This document shows, piece by piece, positions 16,533 through 24,563 of a DNA stretch of 64,000 nucleotides (position 1 is its first letter; each line of letters starts with the position of its first letter). The notes beneath the pieces are model-generated. The model saw only the letters and a program-made list of their open reading frames with translations, made no database searches and was not told where the DNA came from. The translations under genes were made by a program, and so were the position numbers. The stretch covers positions 434,001-498,000 of the forward strand of contig JAEWGW010000025.1 of the NCBI GenBank assembly GCA_023388055.1, written 5' to 3'. The DNA comes from Bacillota bacterium (GTDB taxonomy: Bacteria > Bacillota > Bacilli > Paenibacillales > NBRC-103111).

Positions 16533-17758
16533 ATGCCAAGGAGATCCGCAAGCTTTTTCCCATTCTGAACCAGGAAGTCAACGGCCATCCGCTGGTGTAT
16601 CTGGATAGCGCCGCCACCTCCCAGAAGCCTCTGGCGGTTATCGAAGCCGTTAAGCATTATTATGAATGGGATAACGCCAATGTCCACCGGGGGGTCCATA
16701 CGCTGGGCTCCCGGGCGACAGATGCGTATGAGGGGGCCCGGGAAAAGGTCAAGCGGTTCCTGAACGCCCGCCACACCGAGGAAATCATCTTTACCCGCGG
16801 GACCACCACGGCGCTTAACCTGGTTGCGGCCAGCTACGCGAAAAGCGTCTGCCGCGAAGGGGACGAGATTGTGATTACGCTCATGGAGCATCACAGCAAT
16901 CTCATTCCCTGGCAGCAGGTGGCCAAAGCGACAGGCGCCACGCTGAAGTATATTCCCCTCCAGCCGGACGGGAATATCACCCTGGCGGATGCGGAGAACA
17001 CCATTACCGACCGGACCAAGGTGGTAGCGTTGGCGTATGTGTCCAACGTGATGGGTGTGGTGCACCCGGTGAAGGAGCTTGCGGCCATTGCCCACCGCCA
17101 CGGTGCGGTGATGGTGGTGGACGGCGCCCAATCCACTCCCCATATGAAGGTAGATGTGCAGGATCTGGATTGCGACTTCTACGCTCTGTCCGGACACAAG
17201 ATGTGCGCGCCTACCGGCATCGGTGCCCTGTACGGCAAGAAGGAGCTGCTGGAGAAGATGGAGCCCATCGAATTCGGCGGCGAAATGATCGATTTTGTGG
17301 ACTTATACGATTCCTCCTGGAAGGAGCTTCCTTGGAAGTTCGAAGGCGGGACCCCGATTATCGCAGGGGCAGTGGGCTTGGGAGCAGCGATTGATTTCCT
17401 TGAGGAGATCGGGATGGATAACATTCACGACCATGAGGAGAAGCTGTCCGCTTACGCCATGAATGTGCTTCCGGTCATGGAAGGCCTGACGATCTACGGG
17501 CCGGCATCCGGCAAACGCCCGGGGCTGGTCACCTTCAATCTGGAGGATGTCCATCCGCATGATCTGGCTACCTTTCTGGATGCGGAGGGTATCGCTGTCC
17601 GGGCCGGACATCACTGCTGCCAGCCGCTGATGCGTTGGCTGAAGGCTTCCTCCACGGCGAGAGCCAGCTTTTATCTGTACAACACGAAAGAGGACATCGA
17701 CCGCTTGGCGGAATCCCTCAGGCGGACAAAGGAGTACTTTAGCGATGCAATTGGATGA
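16529..17758 (+). CDS. sufS: Cysteine desulfurase SufS
   Basis: A 409-residue PLP enzyme that takes sulfur from cysteine as a persulfide. The PLP lysine is in LSGHKMCAPTG (about residue 227) and the active-site cysteine in RAGHHCCQPLM (about 361). HRGVHTLGSRATDAYEGAR near residue 52 is typical of group II desulfurases. It is translationally coupled to sufD upstream and overlaps sufU by 14 bases. Confidence 0.96.
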   Translation: MNAKEIRKLFPILNQEVNGHPLVYLDSAATSQKPLAVIEAVKHYYEWDNANVHRGVHTLGSRATDAYEGAREKVKRFLNARHTEEIIFTRGTTTALNLVAASYAKSVCREGDEIVITLMEHHSNLIPWQQVAKATGATLKYIPLQPDGNITLADAENTITDRTKVVALAYVSNVMGVVHPVKELAAIAHRHGAVMVVDGAQSTPHMKVDVQDLDCDFYALSGHKMCAPTGIGALYGKKELLEKMEPIEFGGEMIDFVDLYDSSWKELPWKFEGGTPIIAGAVGLGAAIDFLEEIGMDNIHDHEEKLSAYAMNVLPVMEGLTIYGPASGKRPGLVTFNLEDVHPHDLATFLDAEGIAVRAGHHCCQPLMRWLKASSTARASFYLYNTKEDIDRLAESLRRTKEYFSDAIG

Positions 17759-18164
17759 TTTGTACCGCCGGGTCATTATGGATCATTATAAAAACCCCCG
17801 CAATAGGGGACATTTCGAGGATAATGGTGTGACGATCGACTTGCATAACCCCACCTGCGGCGACCGGATTTCCCTGCAGCTGAAGGTGGAGGACGGCATT
17901 GTGAAGGAATCCCGGTTTTCGGGAGAGGGCTGCTCCATCAGCATGTCCTCCGCCTCCATGATGACCGAAGCAGTCAAAGGCAAGACATTGGAGGAAGCGC
18001 AGGCTATGGCTGAGAAGTTCTCCTGCCTGATGAAGGGCGAGCCGGTGGAATTCGACTATGAGGACCTGGAGGCACTCTCCGGCGTCAACAAATTCCCGGC
18101 CCGCATCAAATGCGCCACACTGGCGTGGAACGCGCTCCGCAAGGGAGTCGAGCAATCCCGATAA
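17745..18164 (+). CDS. sufU: Sulfur-transfer protein SufU
   Basis: A 139-residue zinc-binding sulfur acceptor for SufS. The three expected cysteines are present: NPTCGDR (about 40), GEGCSIS (about 65) and IKCATLAW (about 126), with the SufU-specific insertion between them. It is the Gram-positive type rather than an IscU scaffold. The start lies inside the end of sufS. Confidence 0.95.
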   Translation: MQLDDLYRRVIMDHYKNPRNRGHFEDNGVTIDLHNPTCGDRISLQLKVEDGIVKESRFSGEGCSISMSSASMMTEAVKGKTLEEAQAMAEKFSCLMKGEPVEFDYEDLEALSGVNKFPARIKCATLAWNALRKGVEQSR

Positions 18165-18189
18165 AGTCGCAACGTCACTCTTGGATAAA

Positions 18190-18262
18190 TGGCTTCCGGG
18201 GGCACCCCCAAAAGTACCCGGAATCCACTACGAAGCATTAGCTTCACTTTTGGGGGAATATT
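18190..18262. repeat. GGGGGCACCCCCAAAAGT repeat, copy 3, in the sufU-sufB gap
   Basis: The same unit as at 13063-13200: G5CAC5AAAAGTACC, a variable middle, then ACTTTTGGGGG. It ends 5 bases before the GGGAGGG ribosome site of sufB, so its alternative hairpins lie in the mRNA just upstream of a start codon within an operon. Confidence 0.75.
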
Positions 18263-18281
18263 TTTTTGGGAGGGATTCGTA

Positions 18282-19679
18282 ATGGCGAAGCAGATGCCAG
18301 AAATGGAAGATTACAAATATGGCTTCCGTGACGAGCACAAGGCTGTGTTCCAAAGCGGCAAGGGGCTTACACCGGAGATTGTCACCGAAATTTCCAAGAT
18401 GAAGAATGAGCCGGATTGGATGCTGGAATTCCGCCTCAAGTCCCTCGAGCTGTTCAACAAAATGCCCATGCCCCGTTGGGGTGGTGATCTGGATGATCTG
18501 GATTTCAATGACATTCAATATTATGTGAAGCCTGCCGAGAAGCAAGGGAAAACCTGGGAGGAGGTTCCTTCCGAAATCAAGGAAACCTTCGACAAGCTGG
18601 GTATTCCCGAGGCGGAGCAAAAGTTTCTGGCCGGTGTATCCGCCCAGTACGAATCTGAGGTTGTGTACCACAGCATGCAGAAGGACCTGGAGGATCAAGG
18701 GGTTATCTTCACAGATACCGACACTGCCCTCCGGGAGCATCCGGAAATTTTCCGCAAATATTTCTCCACGGTGATTCCCGCCGCGGACAATAAGTTCGCT
18801 GCACTGAACAGCGCCGTTTGGTCCGGGGGCAGCTTCATCTATGTGCCGAAGGGCGTGAAGTGCGAAATTCCGCTGCAGGCTTACTTCCGCATCAACTCGG
18901 AAAACATGGGCCAGTTCGAGCGTACGCTGATTATTGCCGATGAGGACAGCTTTGTCCACTACGTGGAGGGCTGTACGGCTCCGATCTACAGCACCAACTC
19001 CCTGCACAGCGCCGTGGTGGAAATCCTGTGTCTGAAGAACGCCCGTGTCCGGTATACCACCATTCAGAACTGGGCGCCTAATATCTATAATCTGGTGACC
19101 AAACGTGCCGTTGCCGAAGAAAATGCCACCATGGAATGGGTGGACGGCAACATCGGCTCCAAGCTGACCATGAAGTACCCGGCAGTTGTCCTGAAGGGCC
19201 GCGGCGCCAAGGGCAGTGTGCTCTCCATCGCCGTAGCCGGCAAGGGCCAGCATCAGGATGCAGGCGCCAAGATGATCCATCTGGCACCGGAGACTACCTC
19301 TACCATCGTGTCCAAGTCCATCTCCAAACACGGCGGCAAGGTGACCTACCGCGGCTTGAGCTCCTTCGGACGCAACTCCCAGGGCTCCAAGGCCAACATC
19401 AAATGCGACACCTTGATCATGGATAAACAATCTACGTCAGACACCATTCCGTACAACGAGATCATGAACGACAACATCACCCTGGAGCATGAAGCGACCG
19501 TATCCAAGGTATCCGAGGACCAGCTCTTCTACCTCATGAGCCGCGGCCTCACCGAAGCCGAAGCCACCCAGATGATCGTCATGGGCTTCATCGAACCCTT
19601 CACCAAGGAACTCCCGATGGAGTACGCGGTGGAGATGAATCGATTGATAAAATTCGAGATGGAAGGCTCTATTGGGTAA
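18282..19679 (+). CDS. sufB: Fe-S cluster scaffold SufB
   Basis: A 465-residue core scaffold. The N-terminus YKYGFRDEHKAVF, the mid-region SVFHYVEG-like FVHYVEGCTAP with its cysteine, and the end DQLFYLMSRGLTEAEATQMI are diagnostic. ATG 18282 follows GGGAGGG at 7 bases; the frame upstream runs through the repeat and is not used. It is last in the suf operon, with a terminator about 180 bases downstream. Confidence 0.96.
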   Translation: MAKQMPEMEDYKYGFRDEHKAVFQSGKGLTPEIVTEISKMKNEPDWMLEFRLKSLELFNKMPMPRWGGDLDDLDFNDIQYYVKPAEKQGKTWEEVPSEIKETFDKLGIPEAEQKFLAGVSAQYESEVVYHSMQKDLEDQGVIFTDTDTALREHPEIFRKYFSTVIPAADNKFAALNSAVWSGGSFIYVPKGVKCEIPLQAYFRINSENMGQFERTLIIADEDSFVHYVEGCTAPIYSTNSLHSAVVEILCLKNARVRYTTIQNWAPNIYNLVTKRAVAEENATMEWVDGNIGSKLTMKYPAVVLKGRGAKGSVLSIAVAGKGQHQDAGAKMIHLAPETTSTIVSKSISKHGGKVTYRGLSSFGRNSQGSKANIKCDTLIMDKQSTSDTIPYNEIMNDNITLEHEATVSKVSEDQLFYLMSRGLTEAEATQMIVMGFIEPFTKELPMEYAVEMNRLIKFEMEGSIG

Positions 19680-19728
19680 GGTTGATACATCGGGGTTTTT
19701 GAGCGGTTTTTTCGCTGAGAGACAAACT

Positions 19729-19846
19729 CTACCTCTTTTTGCCCCCGTCTTCAATTTTTTCTGAAACATGTAGATACGTGTCCGCGGTGACCTTGGCGCT
19801 TTTATGTCCAAGTCGCTCGGACACGTATTTTAATTTTGCACTAGCT
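19729..19846 (-). pseudogene. Tyrosine recombinase C-terminal remnant
   Basis: Minus-strand translation reads ASAKLKYVSERLGHKSAKVT, then ADTYLHVSEKIEDGGKKR and stop. This is the end of a phage-type integrase, including the LGHKS motif and the TADTYLHV active-site tyrosine. No start codon or catalytic core remains upstream (beyond 19846). A 10-bp inverted repeat (TACGTGTCCG at 19775, CGGACACGTA at 19818) lies inside. It marks the edge of the accessory island. Confidence 0.8.
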
Positions 19847-19862
19847 GTATTGCAGATACCAT

Positions 19863-19901
19863 GGCGCATTTCAACAAATGTTGAGGTGCGCCTCTTTTTT
19901 G
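19863..19901 (+). terminator. Terminator after suf operon
   Basis: GGCGCATTTCAACA and TGTTGAGGTGCGCC form a 14-bp stem with G-T wobbles, followed by TCTTTTTTG. Confidence 0.8.
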
Positions 19902-19987
19902 TTTAATGCAAGCTAGTAACAGCATTAGCACATTCGAATATTCTCAAGAATCATATTTTATAAGATAAAGTGGAGGAGGTGTTTGGG

Positions 19988-20677
19988 GTGGTCAAAATGA
20001 AGACGAAGCAGGTACGTGTACTCCCAATACACATAAGGGTTTTTAGGGGTGCCAAAGTTTCTGTAGAACAAATTAGAGAACAGGTTGCTTTAGCAAATAG
20101 AACATGGGCCACTTGTAATATTCGATTTTCGATTTCTTCTATTCAAGCAGTAGTGAGGCCAAAAGAATTAACCCAATTAACAATACCTATATCAGACCAA
20201 ATGCGTCGGACAGCTTCCTTGGAGAGGGTCACAAGTGGCTTTTTAAAAGGGGTATTGATTTTCTACACTAATCTTTCTTTTACTAAAGAATCAAAAGCAA
20301 ACGGGGTAACATTTGGTAGGATTTATACTCCCAATAATGCAAGTCCGTTCCTGGGGGTTAACATATTTTTTGATAACACATTGAATTCATCTAATCCAAA
20401 TGAAGGAATATCCTACTTGCTTGCTCATGAGTTAGGTCATGCATTATTTGTTAATAAGAATGCAGCAAACATTCCTCAACCCGAACCCCAATATAGAGAA
20501 TTTAATGACAAGGGCCAAGTAATCAAGCACGATCCTTTTCATAGCGGTGATCCTCTTAATGTTATGTTTCCTGAAGTTCGAGCAAAACCTTCTGTATTGC
20601 CAAGACAATGTGAAATTGCGAGATCAAGCCCTCTATTTTTATCCAGCAACATTTCAAAAAGAAAATTTGCCCAATGA
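19988..20677 (+). CDS. HELGH metallopeptidase-like protein
   Basis: A 229-residue protein with a zinc-protease motif LLAHELGHALF (about residue 150). About 40 residues later comes HDPFHSGDPLNVMFPE, which could supply a third ligand and a Met-turn as in metzincins, although the standard HExxHxxGxxH spacing is absent. No signal peptide is seen. GGAGGAGGTG precedes GTG 19988 by about 7 bases; ATG 19997 is an alternative. The gene is AT-rich and an orphan next to integrase and dockerin remnants. Possible relatives are proteins of toxin or prophage islands, but this is not established. Confidence 0.6.
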   Translation: MVKMKTKQVRVLPIHIRVFRGAKVSVEQIREQVALANRTWATCNIRFSISSIQAVVRPKELTQLTIPISDQMRRTASLERVTSGFLKGVLIFYTNLSFTKESKANGVTFGRIYTPNNASPFLGVNIFFDNTLNSSNPNEGISYLLAHELGHALFVNKNAANIPQPEPQYREFNDKGQVIKHDPFHSGDPLNVMFPEVRAKPSVLPRQCEIARSSPLFLSSNISKRKFAQ

Positions 20678-20707
20678 AAGCATTAATAATCCTCAGTGAG
20701 TCCGTAA

Positions 20708-21163
20708 TCCAAAAGAATTAAGCTTAGGATAGATATTTCCAAGCCCCGTACACATGCGCGGGCTACCCTTCGATTTATTGTCGCAAGCCAAGGCGCCGAA
20801 TTCGGAATTAACTCGGATACTATATTCCTGAAGCTGAAATTTAAAGCTAAGGCTGTCGGAATTGGTAAAGTAGACGCAACCCAAGCTAGAATTGCTGACA
20901 CTACTGCCGAATATGATTTGGATGCAGCTAATTGCTTAGAAGATACTGTTGTCATCGAAAATCAGGATGTGAATATGTCGGGGGAGTATACACTGCTTGA
21001 CCTCGCCATTGACGCGGCACACTTTGGCGAATTGGGTTCTACAGTTGATCCTACCAAGTATGTAGCCAACCAAGTTGGAGACGATACGATCCGGGATGAA
21101 GACCTTGTTTTCATTGTAGCCCAAATATTGGCCAATACTAATTATGCACCCAACAATAAATAA
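20708..21163 (+). pseudogene. 5'-truncated cohesin/dockerin-like remnant
   Basis: The frame is open from 20708 to TAA at 21163 with no plausible start in its first 210 bases. The first half (RATLRFIVASQGAEFGINSD, then KFKAKAVGIGKVDATQARIA) looks like the end of a cohesin-type beta domain. The second half (DVNMSGEYTLLDLAIDAAHF, and later GDDTIRDEDLVFIVAQIL) resembles paired dockerin type I calcium motifs, degenerate at the D/N positions. It is most likely the tail of a large secreted protein whose 5' part is lost. Confidence 0.7.
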
Positions 21164-21184
21164 TAAGGAAACAAAATAAAGGAA

Positions 21185-21220
21185 TGCCCCGTCAGCCATG
21201 AGCTAGCGGGGCGTTGTTGT
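21185..21220 (+). terminator. Terminator after dockerin remnant
   Basis: GCCCCGTCAGC pairs with GCTAGCGGGGC around CATGA, followed by GTTGTTGTTT. It suggests the lost gene had been transcribed on this strand. Confidence 0.7.
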
Positions 21221-21317
21221 TTAATAAAAATATCTTGTATATACATTATCGTTTTGACTCGGAATCTAAAAACTATGCATGATGAAGTGCTGCCTCAGGT
21301 TAAAGTTGATATAGTGA

Positions 21318-21521
21318 TTAAGGAAATAATTTGGTAAATCCGAACACCAAGAATCCTACTAACCCGGCGATTAGATGAGCTCTTTTCTTAGACCATCCTA
21401 ACCTTCGAGCGACCAACAAAACAATCCCGTATGGAATGGCGAAGTACAAAAGAATAGCAAGAATAAAGAACACTGACCAGAAAATCATTTCCTGAATTTC
21501 ACTAGTGAATCCAATGTCCAA
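21318..21521 (-). CDS. Small two-span membrane protein
   Basis: A 67-residue protein with two hydrophobic spans (about 13-37 and 50-64) separated by a basic loop RRLGWSKKRAH. The start is TTG, placed 8 bases after GAGGTGG. No family is recognised. It resembles the many small inner-membrane or immunity-like proteins found in accessory islands, but there is no direct evidence of role. Confidence 0.5.
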   Translation of the reverse strand: MDIGFTSEIQEMIFWSVFFILAILLYFAIPYGIVLLVARRLGWSKKRAHLIAGLVGFLVFGFTKLFP

Positions 21522-21589
21522 TCCTCATACCACCTCATTTAGATTTATCACCTCAGCACTCCAGTTATGTACCAGTAGTCGTTATCTAT

Positions 21590-21751
21590 TCAAATAGACT
21601 CCGCGATATTTCGAAATAGTGGATGTTCCAAATAGTTGTCTGTAGTTTTAGGGGAATTCCCAATAGATTCATTCCCTTTTGCATCTTGCAGAGGTAAACA
21701 CCAAGCTAGGTATAGCTTTGGTACATCGGTTCTATCAACAAAGAATTTCAT
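21590..21751 (-). CDS. Short ORF, possibly gene fragment
   Basis: Minus-strand ATG to TGA, 53 residues, starting MKFFVDRTDVPKLYLAWCLP. Its composition looks protein-like, but there is no good ribosome site and no recognised family. It may be a decayed gene. The surrounding gap 21522-21830 shows nothing else. Confidence 0.25.
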   Translation of the reverse strand: MKFFVDRTDVPKLYLAWCLPLQDAKGNESIGNSPKTTDNYLEHPLFRNIAESI

Positions 21752-21831
21752 TTGGAATGCCGCGGATCAACGCCAGCATTGGATGAGGGGCTAACTGCTG
21801 TGCTCACCGGAATTCATAGGTTTTATAATAT

Positions 21832-21862
21832 AAAACCCCTGCCTTTTAGTTGCAGGGGTTTC
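21832..21862 (-). terminator. Terminator of Agr-like cassette 1
   Basis: AAACCCCTGC and GCAGGGGTTT form a perfect 10-bp stem with a nine-base loop. On the minus strand it directly follows the LytTR gene stop and runs into TTATATT. Confidence 0.75.
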
Positions 21863-22253
21863 ACTCAATTAAATGAGGATAATCCTTTGTCTTATTCCGG
21901 CTTATGGGGACTTTATCTCCGTTTCCAAACTCGACATCATTGCCGTGAGGCTCCCGCTTTATACATTTTGCCTTGGACATATTAACCAAAATTCCGGGCA
22001 TTACCAGATCAAATCCATACCGTTCTAGAGATTCGCTTAAATGCTCCAGATCATGCAAAAGTAAATATGTACCATGCTCCGTGTGAAATCTTGGTATATA
22101 AGGCGGGAATTCGGGATTCATCTTCTTGGGAAGCTTCGGGGTGACATCAATCCAGAGCACATCAGCAACAACATCCAGGGAACGGTACTCGACTTGTCCG
22201 TTAACTGGCACTGTGTTTACCACGTAGACATAGGGCCCCCGGCTCTTATCCAT
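21861..22253 (-). CDS. Stand-alone LytTR-like regulator, cassette 1
   Basis: A 130-residue protein. The C-terminal part (VMPGILVNMSKAKCIKREPH, then VEFGNGDKVPISRNKTKDY) has the LytTR DNA-binding pattern: hydrophobic x-VN-I strand, then V-F-NGD-K-PISR-K. There is no receiver domain. The N-terminal half contains HTEHGTYLLLHDLEHLSESL. AgrA proteins normally fuse LytTR to a receiver, so this is a separated DNA-binding module. It is last in the minus-strand cassette, 16 bases after the peptide gene. A paralogue is at 26124. Confidence 0.65.
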   Translation of the reverse strand: MDKSRGPYVYVVNTVPVNGQVEYRSLDVVADVLWIDVTPKLPKKMNPEFPPYIPRFHTEHGTYLLLHDLEHLSESLERYGFDLVMPGILVNMSKAKCIKREPHGNDVEFGNGDKVPISRNKTKDYPHLIE

Positions 22254-22268
22254 GTTTGTAAACCAGTC

Positions 22269-22397
22269 CTATTCTTCCTTTTTATCCTCCGGAATCTCAA
22301 CCTTGCCAGTAAACCACTTTGTTGGGCTAATACTAGCTTCAGCTTTAGCCTCCTCGTCCAATTTCTTAGAGAGCAACTTCGCAAGTTCTTTATTCAT
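22269..22397 (-). CDS. AgrD-like autoinducer precursor, cassette 1
   Basis: A 42-residue peptide starting MNKELAKLLSKKL. An amphipathic N-terminal helix is followed by EASISPTKWFTG and an acidic tail KVEIPEDKKEE. The tail matches the AgrD recognition region (S. aureus EVEVPKEL). No Cys is present, so any ring would be a Ser or Thr lactone. Its ATG overlaps the agrB stop (ATGA) and a strong GGAGAGGAGGTG precedes it inside agrB. Order and overlap fit an AgrB-AgrD pair. Confidence 0.75.
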   Translation of the reverse strand: MNKELAKLLSKKLDEEAKAEASISPTKWFTGKVEIPEDKKEE

Positions 22398-22915
22398 GAA
22401 AGCTTCACCTCCTCTCCAATCAGTAAGAGACTTTGTGCAAAACAAGCAAGGGCAATGTTATCTAAAACAGGGATAAACCCTGCTAAGACCAGTAAAAAAG
22501 CCACAGTCTGCTTTTTGATATAAATGTTCCGAGGGGTTGTTTTAGCTGAAATAGCCGCATTGGCAAGTAAAATCAAGCTGGTAAGGATATTCATCGCCAA
22601 GATCACCATAAATGGAAGTGAGATAAGCGGAATGACAAGGAAAAGGGATACAGAAAACAGCACACACAAATCCAGGTTTGGCATATGCCGTCCGCCAGTG
22701 CTGCGGCGCAGTATTGCAAAGCCGGCCATTGCAACGAATGATTCCCAAAAATGATGTAGTGTTAGTGATAGAACCAAAGTTAAACAAACTATGATCCATG
22801 TATTAAACTTATTGGCAAGAACAGCAGCCATTCTGTCCACACTTATGGTTTCATCAGGATTGCTTCTTTTAATCTCCTTTGCCACTAATCGCGCCATACC
22901 TACTACTATTCCCAC
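22394..22915 (-). CDS. agrB: AgrB-family peptide-processing membrane protease, cassette 1
   Basis: A 173-residue protein with about five membrane spans. The catalytic His and Cys of AgrB are seen in STGGRHMPNLDLC, seven residues apart as in the family. It would cleave and cyclise the AgrD-like peptide encoded next. GTG 22915 is chosen because AGGAGGG lies 9 bases upstream; an in-frame ATG at 22948 has no such site. It overlaps the end of the sensor-like gene by 47 bases. Confidence 0.85.
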   Translation of the reverse strand: MGIVVGMARLVAKEIKRSNPDETISVDRMAAVLANKFNTWIIVCLTLVLSLTLHHFWESFVAMAGFAILRRSTGGRHMPNLDLCVLFSVSLFLVIPLISLPFMVILAMNILTSLILLANAAISAKTTPRNIYIKKQTVAFLLVLAGFIPVLDNIALACFAQSLLLIGEEVKLS

Positions 22916-23573
22916 GCTTTTTATCCCTCCTGTAGGATAGGAATACAAGAAATGCGCTTACAATTAACAGAATGGCAATGGCAGGGTATAGGTCCTGGCT
23001 TTGGTAGATGAAAAATCCTATATTGACCAGGGTTAGAGCGCAACATGTGGCGATTATGACGGTTAGTTTATTCAGGCTCATTGCATCATGAATATAGAAA
23101 TTGTGAGGAGGGCGGATATATTTTGTTGCTCCCAAGCCAAAATGGCTAATCAGGTAACTAATTAAAAACGTCAAAATATCACTTACTATTTGAACAAGGT
23201 AAACTCCAAAGCCACTATTGAGGGTCATATCATGCAAAGCAATTATTTGGAGCAACTGGAGTAGCCCTACAACTAATAGTTGAATTGAAAAATAGCCGGA
23301 AACCCCCACAATGGCAATGTGGGCTGCCCGATATAATTTAATCTGCATAAGGAAGCGCATGCAAAGCACCAAAATCAAAAAGTGAGCTAAAGTGTCTATA
23401 ACTGGTAAATCGCAATAAACCCGGATTACCAGAGAAGAGATTGCAACTGTTACAGCGCTTATTGCATACTCTTTAAGGTACTCACGGAGGGGATAATTGA
23501 AGATTGATAGCATTAGGAAAATAATCGCAGATGTATCCAGCATGTCCAGGAATAAGTAAGTAAATGTGCCCAA
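22869..23573 (-). CDS. Kinase-less AgrC-like sensor membrane protein, cassette 1
   Basis: A 234-residue membrane protein with six or seven predicted spans, ending in a short basic tail (SYRRDKKRGNSSRYGAISG). Its length and pattern (FNYPLREYLKEYAISAVTVA) resemble the N-terminal sensor part of AgrC-like kinases, but no histidine-phosphotransfer or ATP-binding domain follows. TTG 23573 is chosen: GGAGGGGAG is 9 bases away and the start then aligns with the paralogue at 24846. First gene of cassette 1, it probably senses or binds the peptide, by inference. Confidence 0.65.
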   Translation of the reverse strand: MGTFTYLFLDMLDTSAIIFLMLSIFNYPLREYLKEYAISAVTVAISSLVIRVYCDLPVIDTLAHFLILVLCMRFLMQIKLYRAAHIAIVGVSGYFSIQLLVVGLLQLLQIIALHDMTLNSGFGVYLVQIVSDILTFLISYLISHFGLGATKYIRPPHNFYIHDAMSLNKLTVIIATCCALTLVNIGFFIYQSQDLYPAIAILLIVSAFLVFLSYRRDKKRGNSSRYGAISGKGD

Positions 23574-23613
23574 GAAAGCTATCTCCCCTCCACACAACAT
23601 TACAGCATTACCA

Positions 23614-23625
23614 CTAATATACCAA
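23614..23625 (-). promoter_or_regulatory. Shared TTGGTATATTAG block, cassette 1 promoter
   Basis: TTGGTATATTAG on the minus strand, about 40 bases before the sensor gene, matches blocks before both response regulators (TGGTATATTAATTGC at 23787, TGGTATATTGATTAC at 26641). It holds a -10-like TATATT; no good -35 is seen. Confidence 0.4.
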
Positions 23626-23786
23626 TTGTAATATACATGTAATATTTTTTCTACAACATTTTATTCAATAAAACGCTCAAAAAAGTATATATTATACATC
23701 TATATTAGACTAATGTAAATAACAACGTGCACAGGCAGATTATTGAATTGTTAGGCTCTTCCAACGGTCAAAACCTTCTATTTCTA

Positions 23787-23836
23787 TGGTATATTAATTG
23801 CATCTGGGCGCAATGTTGGTGCAATCAAAATTGCGT
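23787..23836 (+). promoter_or_regulatory. Promoter/operator block before response regulator 1
   Basis: TGGTATATTAATTGC is followed 28 bases from its TATATT by GGTGCAAT, flanked by further GCAAT/ATTGC copies. The same pair, TATATT then GGTGCAAT at 27 bases, is found before response regulator 2. The -35 is poor, suggesting an activator. Confidence 0.5.
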
Positions 23837-23861
23837 TTTGAGGAAAGGGCGTTGCAGACGT

Positions 23862-24470
23862 ATGCATAGCGTATTAATTGTCGACGATCATCCGTTAATG
23901 GCCCTTGCAACCAAAGAATTGCTGACGGATATCGATGAGATCGGAGAAATAGAAATTGCCATAAACGGAAATCACGGAATAGAGAAGGCCAAACTTTATC
24001 ATCCGGACCTAATAGTCATGGACTACTTTCTCCCGGATATGACAGGTATTGAAGCAGCACAAGAGATTCTTAGTTTTTATCCGGAAACCAAAATATTGTA
24101 TATTACAGGATTAGATATTATCCCACTGTTGCCCAAGATGATGCAAACCAAAGCGCAGGGCGCAATTACAAAAGATGCAGATCACACCACCATAAAATAT
24201 GTGATAGGGTGCATTTTAAAGGGACTGACGGTTTACCCTCAAATTCTTGAGATGGCTGCATCTGAACACGATGTCTACGCTGACCTAAACCAGGAAGAAG
24301 TCAATATCATGAAGGCATTATTGCGGGGGACTACGTATAGTCAAATTGCGGACATGATACATATGAGCAGGCGCACCGTGGATAATTATATGAAGCGGAT
24401 TTTCGAAAAACTGGAAGCGAGAAATAAAACTGAAGCTGTGGAACGATTTATGAGGACGAAGTACTATTAA
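23862..24470 (+). CDS. NarL/LuxR-type response regulator 1
   Basis: A 202-residue regulator with an N-terminal receiver (1-120): acidic pair in IVDDHPLMA, phospho-acceptor Asp in IVMDYFLPDMTG (about 53) and conserved Lys in AITKDA. The C-terminal LuxR helix-turn-helix (about 140-200) has YSQIADMIHMSRRTVDNYMK followed by RIFEKLEARNKTEAVERF. ATG 23862 follows AGGAAAGGG. It is divergent from cassette 1 and about 60% identical by eye to the regulator at 26730. No cognate histidine kinase is nearby. Confidence 0.88.
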   Translation: MHSVLIVDDHPLMALATKELLTDIDEIGEIEIAINGNHGIEKAKLYHPDLIVMDYFLPDMTGIEAAQEILSFYPETKILYITGLDIIPLLPKMMQTKAQGAITKDADHTTIKYVIGCILKGLTVYPQILEMAASEHDVYADLNQEEVNIMKALLRGTTYSQIADMIHMSRRTVDNYMKRIFEKLEARNKTEAVERFMRTKYY

Positions 24471-24563
24471 TAGAGGAAGTTATTTAATGGTCTGGGGTTT
24501 TACTTGAGGCCATTTTTTTGTCCGGTTTTTGTCGGAGGAAGCAAAGCGCCGGGCGCAAACATT

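Noticed and set aside
18228..19430. Minus-strand open frame opposite sufB (400 codons)
   Set aside because: Same reason: it mirrors sufB codon structure and has no own start signal or domain.
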